From: Lytechinus pictus
Taxonomy: Eukaryota > Echinodermata > Echinoidea > Temnopleuroida > Toxopneustidae
NCBI RefSeq assembly: GCF_037042905.1
Contig: NC_087256.1
Coordinates: forward strand, 26,865,501 to 26,929,500
Length of the DNA stretch: 64,000 nucleotides
Reading direction: 5' to 3'
A program made the translations under genes and the position numbers. Shown piece after piece: positions 9,893-22,100 of the stretch; position 1 is the stretch's first letter, and the number at the start of each line of letters is the position of its first letter. The notes beneath the pieces were generated by a model. That model searched no databases. It saw nothing but the letters and a program-made list of their open reading frames with translations, and was not told where the DNA came from.

Positions 9893-10060
9893 TACACTTG
9901 GGGAGGCTTGGGGGCACTTACCCCCCCCCAAAAAAAAATATTTACGTCAAAACCTATCACAAAATTTGATTTTCATAATAAAATTGTCAAATGTTTGCTA
10001 CTTCATTTTGTTTCCCTCGCTCGCAATTTTTAAAAATTTCAGCCAATGGCCTGTTCTCGG
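9893..10060. mobile_element. One-ended fragment of a CAGTGGCGTA (hAT-like) element
   Basis: CAGTGGCGTACACTTGGGGAGGCTTGGGGGCACTTACCCCCCCCC resembles the left end of the complete element at 55941-57447. No matching right end was found, so it is truncated and the right limit is arbitrary. Confidence 0.5.
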
Positions 10061-11913
10061 TGGCTAAATCAGATTAGATTCTCAATCAGTCTAATTTCAC
10101 ATACTGAAACCTGTTCTTTTCTAGGTTAATATGCAAATAATTAAGCATTTGAATGAAAAGTTTATAATTCATCAAAAATTTTATCTGGGTTATCAACGAA
10201 ATTTATTTGTTATTTTGGAATACTAAAAATTAGATAAATAAATAAATGTGTAGATAAATAAATTTTAAATCATGTACCGCACAGACTTGTTACGGGCTAT
10301 GTGTAACCCACAAAGATTATTCATTATTTGCCACCCCCGACTCGGATACATCCATATATAAGTGTGGTGCATTATAGCCCGGGTGCATTTTTTTAATAGC
10401 AATCATGGTTAGCGAACTTATAACCAACCTATTTGTATTCCCCTTTAATACCCTCCAGTGTCAGTCATTATTTGCACTGGATAAAAGTCATTCCTTAGTA
10501 GCCATGTGCATAATTGAACATTTAAAAGCCATGATCCGAATTTAATCATGCTTAATGGAGTTGCGAGGATCATAATCGCTCTATAGCGCCAATAACTGAG
10601 TATGTCCGTGACTTTTATATAGTGCAGAGGTGATTAACCGTCATATCGTAAATGGAAAAAAAAAAGTCGTATAAAAAAAAACGTTATTGGCGATACTTTA
10701 GAGGATTTCTAATTTCTATTTCCTGCTTAAGAAGTCTTTACATTGTTACCTGCTTTTATTTGTCAAGATTTCTTTTTTAGTTCTTCACTTTTCTTTTCAA
10801 TCTCTCCAGACCTCAGTTTTGTCACTATTCATCATGCACTTCTCAGCTCTTTTTTCCGTCTTTATTTCATTTCAAATAGAACCTAGCAACAGCCAAACTT
10901 TCTTTTTATGTAACCTCCGTGATAAGAAAATAAGAAGTAAATTAAAGAAAAACCATTGAGCAAGAGTTATTAGTGCTCTATGGCATTGATAATTGATATC
11001 GGTAGGCCTGTTGCTCGTGTGTAGTTTAAAAGGTGACAGATTTCCCTGCATTAATTCAAATGGCTTTCAATTTCCAGCTTTCTTTAAAACCGGTGCGTGT
11101 TTTAATAGTTCTTTGTAAACTATAGAACACGCGCGAGAACAAGGAGCATTTAATCGTGCGTTAAGTGGTTTATAGCAGGTTTTAAAATTCAATGATTGAT
11201 CAATCGAATATTGAATACTGAAGGGAGTGCGTGTCGTTTTCAGATATCCTTGTGAAAGCGCTGATTTCTTTATTCATTAAAGCTATAGCAGGTGCGCTGA
11301 TGGCGTCAAAATAAAAACGTCACACCAAATTAATAGTTCATATTTACCAATTCAAGTATAAGAAACGCAAGGCCGAATTCCATATCACCTCGATCCTCCC
11401 TCCCCTCTCTCTACCTATCTACCTTTATACCTACCTACCTATTACACGTACGTGCACTGACCCTGAAACCCTTACAAATCTTCTCACTTCGATCAGTTAC
11501 CTCTTCATACATACTTTTGATTATTCATTTATATTCAATCAGAGCATTCAATTGGACACTAATAATATGCATCTCAAATATATGCAGTTACAAACAATAG
11601 ATACATTGAAAATATTTTTGCTTTTAATAAGATTTTAGCCGCAATGTGGTAATTTTTGGTAACCTGAGTAAATTTGTGCCGTCCCCTATCCAGGAGATCA
11701 TCTTCTGCATGCACAGGCGACGATTTTTACTTAAATAATGAGGGGACATCTCTCCATTATCTGCATGATGTGATTAATATAAACCTTCCTATTTCATCAG
11801 ACCCCTTTTTTCACAGTTTGTAAAATTCTAAAGCAGTGTTCAAGTCCCGCTGTAATTTAACTTTTCAATTTGGCCAATCTCTCTACACTATGATATTTGC
11901 CTAGATTCAAATA
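10060..11913. other. 1.85-kb non-coding stretch, nothing recognised
   Basis: No exon-like frame on either strand. Contains short (AAAT)n near 10225-10260 and CTACCTAC-type repeats near 11410-11440. It may be unique intergenic DNA where regulatory elements could lie, but nothing specific is visible. Confidence 0.5.
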
Positions 11914-11915
11914 TA

Positions 11916-13572
11916 CACTGTTGGTCATAAAGGTGGAATATTTTTTTTCACCAAATTTTCTCAGCGTAATTATTACAACATGATTTGAATATGGCATTTA
12001 TGGTGCATGATAACCACTTTACTTTATTATTCTGACTTTTACACACGTTTGACAGTGATATTTTACAAGTTTGTGTCCTAAGCGATGGATGTCATGAGCA
12101 TAGAACAACACTGACGACAATATACAGTAAATTAAAGGATCATGAGATATTTATTTTCAATCTCTCTCAGTTTTCCAGATGACTTTTTTTGTGATTTCAT
12201 GGACAAATTTGCATCAAACTTGAGTCATTGTTCTTACTCAGTCACTAGTATCGGGTATGTCCACCCCTGGCACGAACCAGCGCATGCAGACGTCGTTGCA
12301 TGCTGTCCACTAGCTTGTTGATGACGTCAACAGGTATAGCGTCCCATTCTTCCCTCAGAGCATCTGCCAACTCCTGCAAATTTTGAGGAATGACCTCTCT
12401 GTCGTTGATGGCTCGGCCTAGGGCATCCCATGCATGCTCTATGGGGTATATATCCGGCGAACAAGCTGGCCATGGCAACTGTACGACGCCCTCTGCCTCC
12501 AGGAATTCCCTTACTGCAGCGGCCCTTTGCGGTCTAGCGTTGTCATCCTGCAGTCGGAAATTGTGCCCATACACTCGTCTTGCATATGGAAGACAGTGGA
12601 ACTCCAAGATATCCCTGTAGGCGGCGGCGTTGACGTTTCCGTCCGGAACCACCAGTGGCGTTTTCCCTCCATAATGGATGCCGGCCCATATCATCACTGA
12701 GCCGCGCCTCCGCCTTGAGTCGTCTCGTGGATACATTTATCGCAAAGGTTTTCCCCGGCTAATCGACGAACTCGTTGTCTCCCTTCCTTTCGGTCAAGGA
12801 TGAACCGGCTCTCGTCCGTGAAGACCACATGTTGCCAATTCCTGGATGAAGCCTTCTGTGCTCCCTAGCCCAAAGAAGACGAGCTACTCTGTGGCCAACA
12901 GACAGGCGTGGACATTTGGTCAACCGTCGTGCTCGGTAACCATGTTGGAGCGATCTGCGATTAACGGTTGACCGGGAAACGTTGATCCCATGATATCCCC
13001 TCCACAAGCGACGAAGACGGCTCGTGTGCAATTTCCGGTTTCTGCGGCTGAAATTCAACAGTTGGCGATCATATTTCTTGTGGTCAATCTGGGACGTCCT
13101 GGAGATTTCCGTGGCCGCACATTCCCCGCCTCACGTTGACGTTTCAGGATTTTAGAGACTGCACTCTGTGACATCCCTAGGACTTCTGCGATATCAGTCT
13201 GCTTGTAGCCCTTCTGTCGCAGTGCTACCACTCTCTCGCGTGTTACTGTTGCCGTTGGACCAGGCATAGTCCAGGGAACGTCTCTACCGATTTTTATTTC
13301 AAGCGGTACAAGGAACTCGAAAAAATGCAACCTTCTTATACACAGTGCTAAATAAGGGAAAGGGACAGAATATCATATGCATATGCTTTTATAGTCTACA
13401 ACAAAAGAATTTATTACGTAATCCAAAATTATCATGTTATAATGTCACCTGTGTAATGGGGAAACATGTAATCACTCAATTACCATTTTGTCTACGCGTA
13501 GCCTTTCAAATACCAACAAAACTGTCGATTTTTATTCAAAAATATTTTATTCCACCTTTATGACCAACAGTG
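11916..13572 (-). mobile_element. Tc1-type DNA transposon, 1.66 kb
   Basis: Inverted ends CACTGTTGGTCATAAAGGTGGAATA and TATTCCACCTTTATGACCAACAGTG (25 bases; one mismatch-prone base at the inner edge) are flanked by TA on both sides, the Tc1/mariner target duplication. A single transposase gene on the minus strand fills the middle, and length is typical of Tc1. The ends are well preserved while the gene is broken, so this copy could at most be moved by a transposase from elsewhere. Confidence 0.9.
12245..13267 (-). pseudogene. Tc1-family transposase, frameshifted
   Basis: The first plausible start reads MPGPTATVTRERVVALRQKG. A helix-turn-helix DNA-binding region follows (DIAEVLGMSQSAVSKILKRQ) with the GRPR-like linker PRKSPGRPRL. 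The second part contains the Tc1 paired-type second domain (LWRGYHGINVSRSTVNRR). The DDE catalytic domain has TDESRF (first D, near 12810), QDDNARPQ (second D) and SPDIYPIEHAWD (E). There are exactly 34 residues between the second D and the E, the DD34E spacing of Tc1. The frame breaks about three times: near 13065, near 12838 (where the TDESRF frame is entered) and near 12738. About 340 codons in all, the usual Tc1 length. Not functional as it stands. Confidence 0.9.
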
Positions 13573-14486
13573 TATGTACAACTTCGATTATGTAACTATT
13601 TATAAATACTGGCAATCACTGTCCAAACTTAAATAGGACATGTTAGATTATCCGGCGAGGGTCCTTGGTTGAACTTTCAATGTTGAACAAAATTAAGTCC
13701 ACACATTGGTATTAATAATGAATATAGCATTTTCATTCGATGTACGATGAAACAGCAATGTGGATAAATGTCTTCCTCAAGGGCATAAGTGCCGTGCCAG
13801 GATTCGAACCCACGATCCTCGAATCTCCAATCCGAACTCGACCACGGCACCTCCACTACTTTCAATATTTGAACTCCATCACTCATCCCGCCTCAAGCAA
13901 GTGTTTACGTTGACAATATCTTTGCCTTAAATACTCAAAGTTTTCGAGATCTCATACAATTTTCATGATTTAATGGACATTTATCATACAGTGTAATAAT
14001 TATAGCACGTGAGGAAGCTGAACACAACCGAGTGATGAATCTCTCGAAATTGAAGATATAAAAAGAACACTTAATGGCTGGAACATCATTTGACACACTT
14101 TGCTCATTTTCATTCTAGAATCATTTCTTTTTCATGCAGTCTTTGAAATTTCAGGGGAAATTATATTACCCCCGCCCACTCGAATTAATGATGAAAAGAG
14201 AGTTGGCATACATGCATGTTCTTTCGGCAGAAAAAAACGGTAATCGAAAACACAAAATGTTTCCGTCGTATATATAGTACAGTAACATTGTAATAAAAAA
14301 AAATCAAATGGATTCATTCACCAGTAGTCCCTATTTATCCATTGTTTCAGAGGCAGCGTAAAATGACCCTTTCTCGTTTAGGTATCGTATTTGATTTTTG
14401 ATTGGACACATAACACAACCAATGACTAGCTAATGAGAATGATCGACCTTGACTTTCCATTAGGTTCCTACGTGCTCATGTCTTAA
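13573..14486. other. Non-coding stretch with one SINE
   Basis: Apart from the inverted SINE at 13742-13862, no gene or repeat was recognised. Confidence 0.45.
13742..13862 (-). mobile_element. tRNA-derived SINE, head and central body
   Basis: On the minus strand the sequence reads GGTGCCGTGGTCGAG..., then GGGTTCGAATCC, a good A-box/B-box pair. The SINE body (GAGGAAGACATTTATCCACATT) follows. The tail is lost. Confidence 0.75.
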
Positions 14487-15035
14487 AGGGATACTCCAGG
14501 CTGAAAATAATTTGATTTGAACACATTAAGAAAAATCAGACAAACAAAATACTGAAAACTTTGATCAAAATTGGACAAGGAATAACACGTTATGGCATTT
14601 TTAAAGATTTGCATTATTCCGGTGAAACAGTTCTATAAGCATGTCTTCATAAATATTCAATGCAAAGTGATGATGTCATATCCCCACTTGTTCTTTTGTA
14701 TTTTATTATATGAAAATGTTTTCCTTCAATAGCCAAAAATATTTGAATAACAACTGATTAAGTGCATTATATATTTATTGCTGCAACTTATTTTATTCCA
14801 AGGGAGACATATCATTTAGACCTTTTAGTAAAAAATAAAAAAATGACGATTTTATGTAATAACATAAGAAAAAGGAAAGTGGGGATGTGACATCATCAGC
14901 CCATCTATTGCTAAACTTTAAAACTCAATAGTTTCGCTATTTGATTTTGATGAAATTTTCAGCATTTTGCTTTGTGAATTTTACTCTATTTATTTAGATA
15001 GATATATTTTTCGGCCCGGAGCATGTGCATGGTTC
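14487..15035. mobile_element. piggyBac-like MITE, right end decayed
   Basis: TTAA (14483-14486) is followed by AGGGATACTCCAGGCTGAAAATAATTTGATT. The right side mirrors it (TTTGATTTTGATGAAATTTTCAG... and later TTTTTCGGCCCGGAG) but loses the last bases. Internal palindromic AT-rich sequence. No coding capacity. Confidence 0.65.
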
Positions 15036-15443
15036 GTATGTATTGTTATTAGCTATTTACGAAGAGTGTGGATGCAAAATCAAGGTAATAAAAATCAAAC
15101 TTCGACAATGGTACAATACCTGAAGTCAAAAATGCAAACACCATCATTTTTTTCTCTCTTCATGTTTACTTGATTAAAATCAAGTAATAGTTTTATTTAA
15201 ACAAACATAAGATAAATATAATCGAGGCGATTGACAATGAGTAAAATAACAGATATATCAATATTAAACAATAGTTCAATATCTAGTCCAATCTAGTCCA
15301 AAATCGAAAATTTTAAAAATAAAGAACATTATGAATCGTAGACATGGAGTTGACCGAGCGCACAAGTCGGTATACAACAAAATCTACTTCGGGGTAAAAA
15401 CTATTTAACAACATTACCCGTTATGCTATATAGAGATCCAGGT

Positions 15444-15625
15444 GGGTGTTTCATAAAGCTGTTCGTAAGTTAAGAGCGACTTGAAGAACGACTGGTGATC
15501 CTTTCTTGTGGATTAGTAATAGTATAAAGCAAAATGTTCATCGGCAATGGTTTAGCGCATAAGAAAGGTTCACCAGTCGTTCTTAAAGTCGCTCTTAACT
15601 TACGAACAGCTTTATGAAACGGCCC
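15444..15625. mobile_element. MITE hairpin with GTTTCATAAAGCTGTTCGTAAG ends
   Basis: GGGTGTTTCATAAAGCTGTTCGTAAGTTAAGAGCGACTT and the inverse AAGTCGCTCTTAACTTACGAACAGCTTTATGAAAC pair over about 65 bases, leaving a loop of only ~50 bases. This near-perfect foldback points to a young insertion. Broadly related to 29718-29909. Confidence 0.9.
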
Positions 15626-15769
15626 ACAGGTTCTGTCATTACGTTTAAATAACTTGGGTATTATAATGCATGTGACTTAGAATGTATGATTTTGATTCAT
15701 CCCTGAACTTTATTACCATGGTAATTACAAAGAAGGCAAAAGTTTAAATACTCTATTTAAAAATACATA

Positions 15770-15945
15770 TAAATAAATGAATAAATAAATGAGAGGATGA
15801 ATAAATGAATAAATAAAATACATAAAATGAAAAAATAATTTAAAAATTGAATAAACAATGAAAGATAAGAAATGAAAAATAAAATATAAAAATAAAAACA
15901 AATGACAAGTAAGAAAAGAAAAGAAATGAAATGGAATAAAAATAT
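15770..15945. repeat. AAAT/AATG simple repeat
   Basis: Degenerate AAATAAATGAATAAAT units over ~170 bases. The minus-strand frame (F/I/L-rich, 63 codons) is a translation of this repeat. Confidence 0.8.
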
Positions 15946-16465
15946 CACAACCCGACGCTCCCGGAGATGGGGCGTAGTCTGTTTTATTAAAATGATAGTT
16001 CTTTTTATGGTTTCATTGTTGTGCAGATAAAATTCACGAATCTATAAGAGGGGGAAAATGAAAATAATAAGTATCGTGTGTGACGCATGTGTTTGCGATC
16101 GAGTGACGTCAGTCAACTAATGACCAAGGAACTGCTTCGTACAATAATTGATCTAGAATTATATAAAATCAAAGTTGAGACGGTAAACTTTATCAAATGT
16201 GTTGATATCTATCAAGAAATGCATAAAAATTATTTAAACATTGATTGAAAAAATCCTGAAAAGGAAAAAAAAAAGTGATCCGAAAATTTACTCATGATAT
16301 TTGATCCTGTCGAGAGTGTTGGTACTTCTTTTAAATTGTTTATGTGAAGGGGTATACTTACAATGCTTTGTTTAGTGATATAATTAATGATACTCACAGT
16401 GTTGAATTCCATGATTGCAGTAACCCTGCTGAAAAGAACACAATGTCACGCAGAGGGATCACAGT

Positions 16466-16670
16466 GTGCTCACATAGTGGACTATGTGACCATAATTGTT
16501 CACACTGTTAAAATGCTCAAATTCAACAGTGTGAAGATATTTGCACACCGTGGATATGCAGTGTGACTGTTCATAGTGTGTCCACATAGGCGACTATGTG
16601 AATATGTGATTCACACTGTTGAAATGATTAAATCTAACAGTGTTTTTTTTCACAGTGTGGCACACACGGT
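16466..16670. repeat. Two-unit repeat made of small palindromes
   Basis: CACATAGTGGACTATGTG..TTCACACTGTT..AACAGTGTGAA (from 16470) recurs as CACATAGGCGACTATGTG..TTCACACTGTT..AACAGTGTTT (from 16582), a period of about 112 bases. Each unit holds two hairpins. Possibly a MITE remnant; outer ends unclear. Confidence 0.65.
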
Positions 16671-16789
16671 TGGACTCTGTGTTCCTACCATCACAAAACT
16701 TTTTTTATAGCATAACATGAAAATATAGACCATTATATTCAAAACGCAATTATAAACTCAAAGACTAGGTTCAGACAAACACATTTAAT

Positions 16790-18560
16790 TGATCTTTAGA
16801 AAAATTGACCTTTAAACAGGCCATCTGTAAAACCATTAGTAGAGCTAATAAGATCGATGATCTTTTTGACCCAGCACGATCCCTTGCTAACGTATACAAT
16901 GTAAAAGAATTAATCCTCCATATTGGTGGTAATAACATTCCTATCAACGATGCTATGTGCATTGCAACGAAGGTAGAGTCTTTGGGTTCACAAAATATAC
17001 TTTCGAAATCCCCAACAGTTACCACAATTACCATCAGCTCTATCATGAACAGAAGGCTATACCAACGAGAATCAATGGAATCTTAACTTCAGATATAACA
17101 GTAACACCGAAAAACACCTATGCTAAAACTTCTAGTGCTAATCCTTCTAAGTCAAATACTACTACCATTCGTCATCAACCTAACTACGCTGACATTGCTG
17201 CGATCGGAATTCCCCTGTCCCTCTATCTAGTAACGATCGGATGCGTTCCGGGATACCACCGGTGCCACGCCCACTTGAGTTTGACAAGCGATCCACTGAA
17301 CCATGGCAACGCAAAGAACGCTTTATGCAATATAATGCGAATATTGCTGATCAAAGTATAGACTCCCAAGAGACACTTAATATTTCCCCTGACTCATACA
17401 AAAATGAATATGATCGTTGAGATTTAGAGAAGGAATAGACTGGAGGGGAGTCGAGGGAGATTAAATAGTAGCCCCCCCCCCCCCCAGTCAGAAGGTAGAT
17501 ACAAAGGACGGAAGGAAGAGAGAGGGTGAGAGAAAGAAAGAAAAAAGAAAGAAAGAAAAGGAGAGGAAGAAAAAGAAAGAAAGGGAGAGAGAAAGACATG
17601 AAGGAAGAAAGAGAAAGAAAGAAAAATATATGAAAGGAGGAAAGTCGAAGAACTGACGATAGTTGTCCTCACCCCTGCTCCTACTCAAATTTTTGGTCTA
17701 CAAATTCACCACCACCCGCCAAAAACAAGAGGTGCGAAAGGGGAACCGGACAAAGAGAGGAGAGCTTGAAAGGGCGACATTAAAATTCTTTTAAATAAAA
17801 ATAATGGACTGAGAACCACCCACGTAAATGCCTGCAGCTTCTTTGATAAAATGGATGAACTAAAAATTTTAATCAACAAACTAAATCTCAATGTATTATG
17901 TATAACCGAAACTAATTTAGCTCTAATTATTGCGAACAGTTCAATAGACCAGTTCGTAGTTACATCAGGGACAATTTTGGTCAAATGACCTTTCATTTAT
18001 TTCATTATGATAGGCAGATTTCAAAGCAGGATATAACATATGCATGCCTTACATAGCAAGATGAAGAAATTGAATTATACCAGGTGACTAGAATAGCACA
18101 CCATTGAAGACCCCATGAAGGTACTTGTTGCATTTCTACTTTGAATGCATATTATAGCATGTTGTACAATGTACTTGGCAACTTGTGAAATACCAGTCGT
18201 GGACGCATTTTTGTTCTTTGTGGATGCAAATGAAAAACACAATTGAAAAGAATATATGAATAATCAAGACACCAAAGTTGGTGCTTATCTCATTAAATTT
18301 TAAACCACCATGCCACTTTAGTACAAATGACCTTTCTCTGATCATGCGCAGAATCTTCTGATCATGCGCAGAATGGAACTGCGAACTGGCTTTGCTCCAT
18401 ATGCATATTCCGCCGTGACCGCTCTGACGGTCGCCGTGGAGGTGGTGTGGGAATTTTAGCCAAAAAAAAATCCATTGTTAATCAACGAACGGAATGACTT
18501 AAATGACAGTACTGTTGAAAATGTTTGGGTGAACTTAAAAGCACCATCATCTGAAAACGT
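16790..18560 (+). pseudogene. 5' half of an old CR1-like LINE (ORF1 and endonuclease start)
   Basis: From 16805 the frame reads IDDLFDPARSLANV then LILHIGGNNIPINDA, which resembles the SGNH/GDSL-esterase-like domain found in ORF1 of some CR1-type LINEs. From about 17797 comes GLRTTHVNACSFFDKMDELK and LNLNVLCITETNL, the start of an APE-type endonuclease domain. Near 18400 follows FRRDRSDGRRGGGVGILAKK, the next endonuclease block. Stops and frame changes break it, and the dispersed purine repeat (17425-17775) is inserted between the ORF1 and endonuclease parts. Sequence at 17990-18390 does not fit the protein and includes a small tandem duplication, CTGATCATGCGCAGAAT twice (18339-18373). The protein seems to continue at 22926. 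Confidence 0.7.
17425..17775. repeat. Third copy of the purine-rich dispersed repeat
   Basis: It matches 9440-9790 from GATTTAGAGA.GGAATAGACTGG to GAAAGGGCGA, with a longer GAAAGAAAGAAA tract and a C run of 14. It lies inside a LINE remnant, so it is mobile or was carried in. Its mechanism is unknown. Confidence 0.8.
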
Positions 18561-19000
18561 CTACTAACACAACTAAATAGAATATTACTTCTCCAGAAAA
18601 AAAGCTCTAAGAACAATTTTTCAAACACACTTTAGATCACATACTGATATCTTATTTTTTGAAAATAACATTCTTAAAGTAAGTGACATATATCTTTTCG
18701 AACTTAGTCAATTTATGTTCAAATTAAGCAAGGACGATCTCCCCGCCATTTTCTCTAATATGTTCCGTAAAAATGCATCCGTACACTGCTACCCAACAAG
18801 GCAACGACAATATTATCATCTTCCTTAAACAAGAACTTTATTTGCAAAAAACTAATTTGTTTTCTCCAGGCCTGCCTACTGGAACTCTCTGCCTCAAGAT
18901 TTCAAAGGTTCCCCTAATGTAAATATTTTTAAACGCAAACTGAAAAAAATGTTAATTCTGCAATACTCGTTGCAAACAGGTCAAGCTGAATAACTAATTT
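18560..19000 (+). pseudogene. LINE fragment: C-terminal part of reverse transcriptase
   Basis: The frame reads LNRILLLQKKALRTIFQTHF then RSHTDILFFENNILKV and ASVHCYPTRQRQYYHLP. It is closely similar to the C-terminus of the LINE at 47726-51310 (LDRILLLQKKALRVIF, RSHTDELFFNNNILKI, KYPTRQSDVFHLP). It starts abruptly in the protein, as expected of a 5'-truncated LINE insertion. Confidence 0.8.
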
Positions 19001-19162
19001 AATTATACTCGACTTTTGTGTATATGCGTATTATATGCGCTCATATTATATACATAGTCATGTATATTATTTGTTGTATTATTTTTATCTTCTTAAAATT
19101 GCAATTAGCTAAAGTACCTGCTCCTGCTGCCCGCCTTCTTTCTTCTTTCTTTCTTCTTAGTG

Positions 19163-22100
19163 TACTATTTATTTATTTATTTCGTTTTGTTTACCCAGGG
19201 TAACCCCATCAGTGGACTAAGCACTGTTTTTCTTGGGGGCCCTGCATACAAGTAACAAATACATGTACATACATATAATAAATACAAACAATGAGAAACA
19301 AGGAAGAAAATATGTTCAAAGAGACAAGCAACCTGCAGGACATACAGACATACTGAAATACATGTGTGTATTTATAAGTAGAACAAAAGTCAACATATTG
19401 TGCATATGCAAATCCATATAACTATATATTCCCTATGATTATTGATTAATTTTGTGTTTAAATATTTGTTTGCTTGTCCCTGGAACCAGCCAGATAGGAG
19501 TAGTTATTTTAATTCAGTAGTTTCTCGCTCTCCAATAAGATGTAGCGAAGGATTGCCTCGAGACTGCACTACGGGTACCACTATCCAGCTGGTTCCAGAG
19601 AATGGCAGCACTATGAGAAAAGGCCTTTTTTCCAGCCTGTGTGCGTACAAGCGGTACCACTACACCATTCTGGACTGAGTTTCTAGTTCTGTACGAGTGG
19701 ACATTACTAGATCTTACTACGAGTTCAGAGAGATATATTGGCGCTTCCTCGTTAAGGATAATGTGCATTGTTTTACATCTATGGTATTTCCACCTTTCTT
19801 CAATCGACACCCATTTGAGTCTATGGAGCACCTGTTCAATAGGTGTAGAAAAATTAACTTTTAGGATTAGACGGGCCGTTTTCCTATGCTGTCTGATTAA
19901 GCCATCCTTAAGATACTGTGCACACATGCTCCAAGAATTACTACAGTAATCAAAGTACGGTAATATAAGTGAATTAGCTAAGACTTTTGAACTGTCAATC
20001 GTGAGGTATTTTCTAAGCCTACTGAGAAGAGCTATCCGTGAGCCAATCTTCTTCATTGATTCTTCTACATTCTTTTGCCATGTCATGGTATCATCCATCC
20101 ATACACCTAGATATTTATAATTACTGACTCTTTCAAGCACATGGTTATTAACAACTAGGTTAATATCATCACAGGTTGGTAGTTTCCTGGGGGATCCAAA
20201 AATCATGTATTGCGTTTTAGATAAATTTAGCCTCAGATGGTTTTGTGTCAGCCATTTATTCACAAGTTCAAGTTCTTTGTTTAATACTAATTCAATATCA
20301 TTGATATTTTCAGCACTATGATACAGTATAGTGTCATCAGCATACATCATAATGTGACAATTATCTAGAATGCTGGGTAAATCATTCACCATAACTGACA
20401 ACAACAAAGGTCCGATAATCGAACCTTGCGGAACGCCTGTCTTGACATGAGTAATGTCAGACAAGGTTCCTTTGACAAATGTACGTTGGGTTCTTCCAGA
20501 TAAGTATGATTGAATCCAGGTAAGCTCTCTGCCTTTAACACCATAGAAGGGAAGTTTCTTTAGCAACAATTCATGACTGACAGAATCAAAGGCCTTTTTT
20601 AGGTCAAGATATACGACACCTATTAGACGGCCATGGTCTATTTGCTTCAGAAGATAATCAGAGAAATAGGTAAGTACAGTATTCGTTGAATGGTTTTTCC
20701 TAAAACCAGATTGCTGTTTTACAAACAGATCATTATCACTAAAATGGGCATGGAGTTGATCATGAACCACTCTTTCAAGAACCTTCATTATGATGGGAAT
20801 AATAGATATCGGACGATAATTATTTGGATCCTGTTTATCACCATTTTTGTATATAGGTGTGACTTTAGCAGTCTTCCATTCATTTGGTATTAGACCGGTC
20901 TGGAGAGAGACATTGAAAATCTGAGTCAATTGTTCAGATATAATTGGGGCAGCTTCTTTGAGCAATTTAGGGTCCAAACCATCTATTCATGTTGCCTTTT
21001 TAAAGTCCAGTGCTTTCAGAATCTCTAGTACACGCTGAGAGTTGATGTCCGTGAATGCAAAATTATGGTTACAAACAACTCGATGCAAGTTACCGTCATC
21101 ATAATGTTGTGGGGCACCCTCAGATATAACACCAAAATTTGCAAATGAATGGTTTAGTACGTTTGCTATCTCGAGTGGTTCATGAATGTACTCATCATTT
21201 ACTCTTAGACATTCAATGGAAGATTGGACATTACTGCCACTGAGACCTTTCAAGATTTTCCACAGTTGAGCGGGGTTTCGTTTATGCTCAATTATATTAG
21301 TTACATAGTAATCCTTCTTTAAGACATGTCTATAATTATTGATATGATTCCTACAAAAGCGATACTGTTGCCAATGGATACTCAGTCCACTAACTTCTGC
21401 CCTTCTTTTTAGCCTATCCCGTTCATATGATAATTGGATATACTCATCGTTTACCCAAGGTGTTTTTTGCCCTCTTACTCTCATAGTTACTACTGGAGCA
21501 TTTCTATCACAAGATTCTACAAACTCTTGTTTCCATGCATTCCACATTAAGTTAACATCTTGAGTTTGGAGTTGCCTCCCTAAGTCAGTCTTGGAAAGAT
21601 CTTCCAAGAAACATTGTGTGTCGAATCTCTTAAAATTACGAAAGATTACAGTTTTGGGTTTAATCTTTGGTCTATGTAATTTCCTTACAAAATACACAAG
21701 ACTATGATCACTCAATCCTTCAGACAGAACACAACTTTCTACAATGTTATGAGAGGTATTTGTTAGAACAATATCAATCAAACTTACACTTGTTTCAGTA
21801 ATTCTGGTTGCATTTTGAATAACTTGTTTCAACTTATGGGTTCTACAGAGTGACAGAATTAACTGTGACTTTTTTTTACAGAGCATGTCACAATTGAAGT
21901 CTCCTAATATATATAGTTCTCTATTTAAACTTATCGCCCTGTTAATGGAATCCTCTATCAATCTCTGATATCCTAAATCTGCACTAGGAGGCCTATAAAA
22001 AGTACCTATCAGTATTGTGGTAGAGTTTTGTAGTCTAATCTCAGTCCATAGGGCTTCAAGCCCATACAGTTCTAAGTCATGTTTACGTGTATAAGCCAGA

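Noticed and set aside
13790..13862. tRNA gene on the minus strand
   Set aside because: Same reason: tRNA-like head of a SINE, followed by the SINE body.
17090..17360. Possible host exon (frame with RIKV, PSLYLVTIGCVPGYH)
   Set aside because: Lies between ORF1-like and endonuclease parts of an old LINE and changes frame; best read as LINE remnant.
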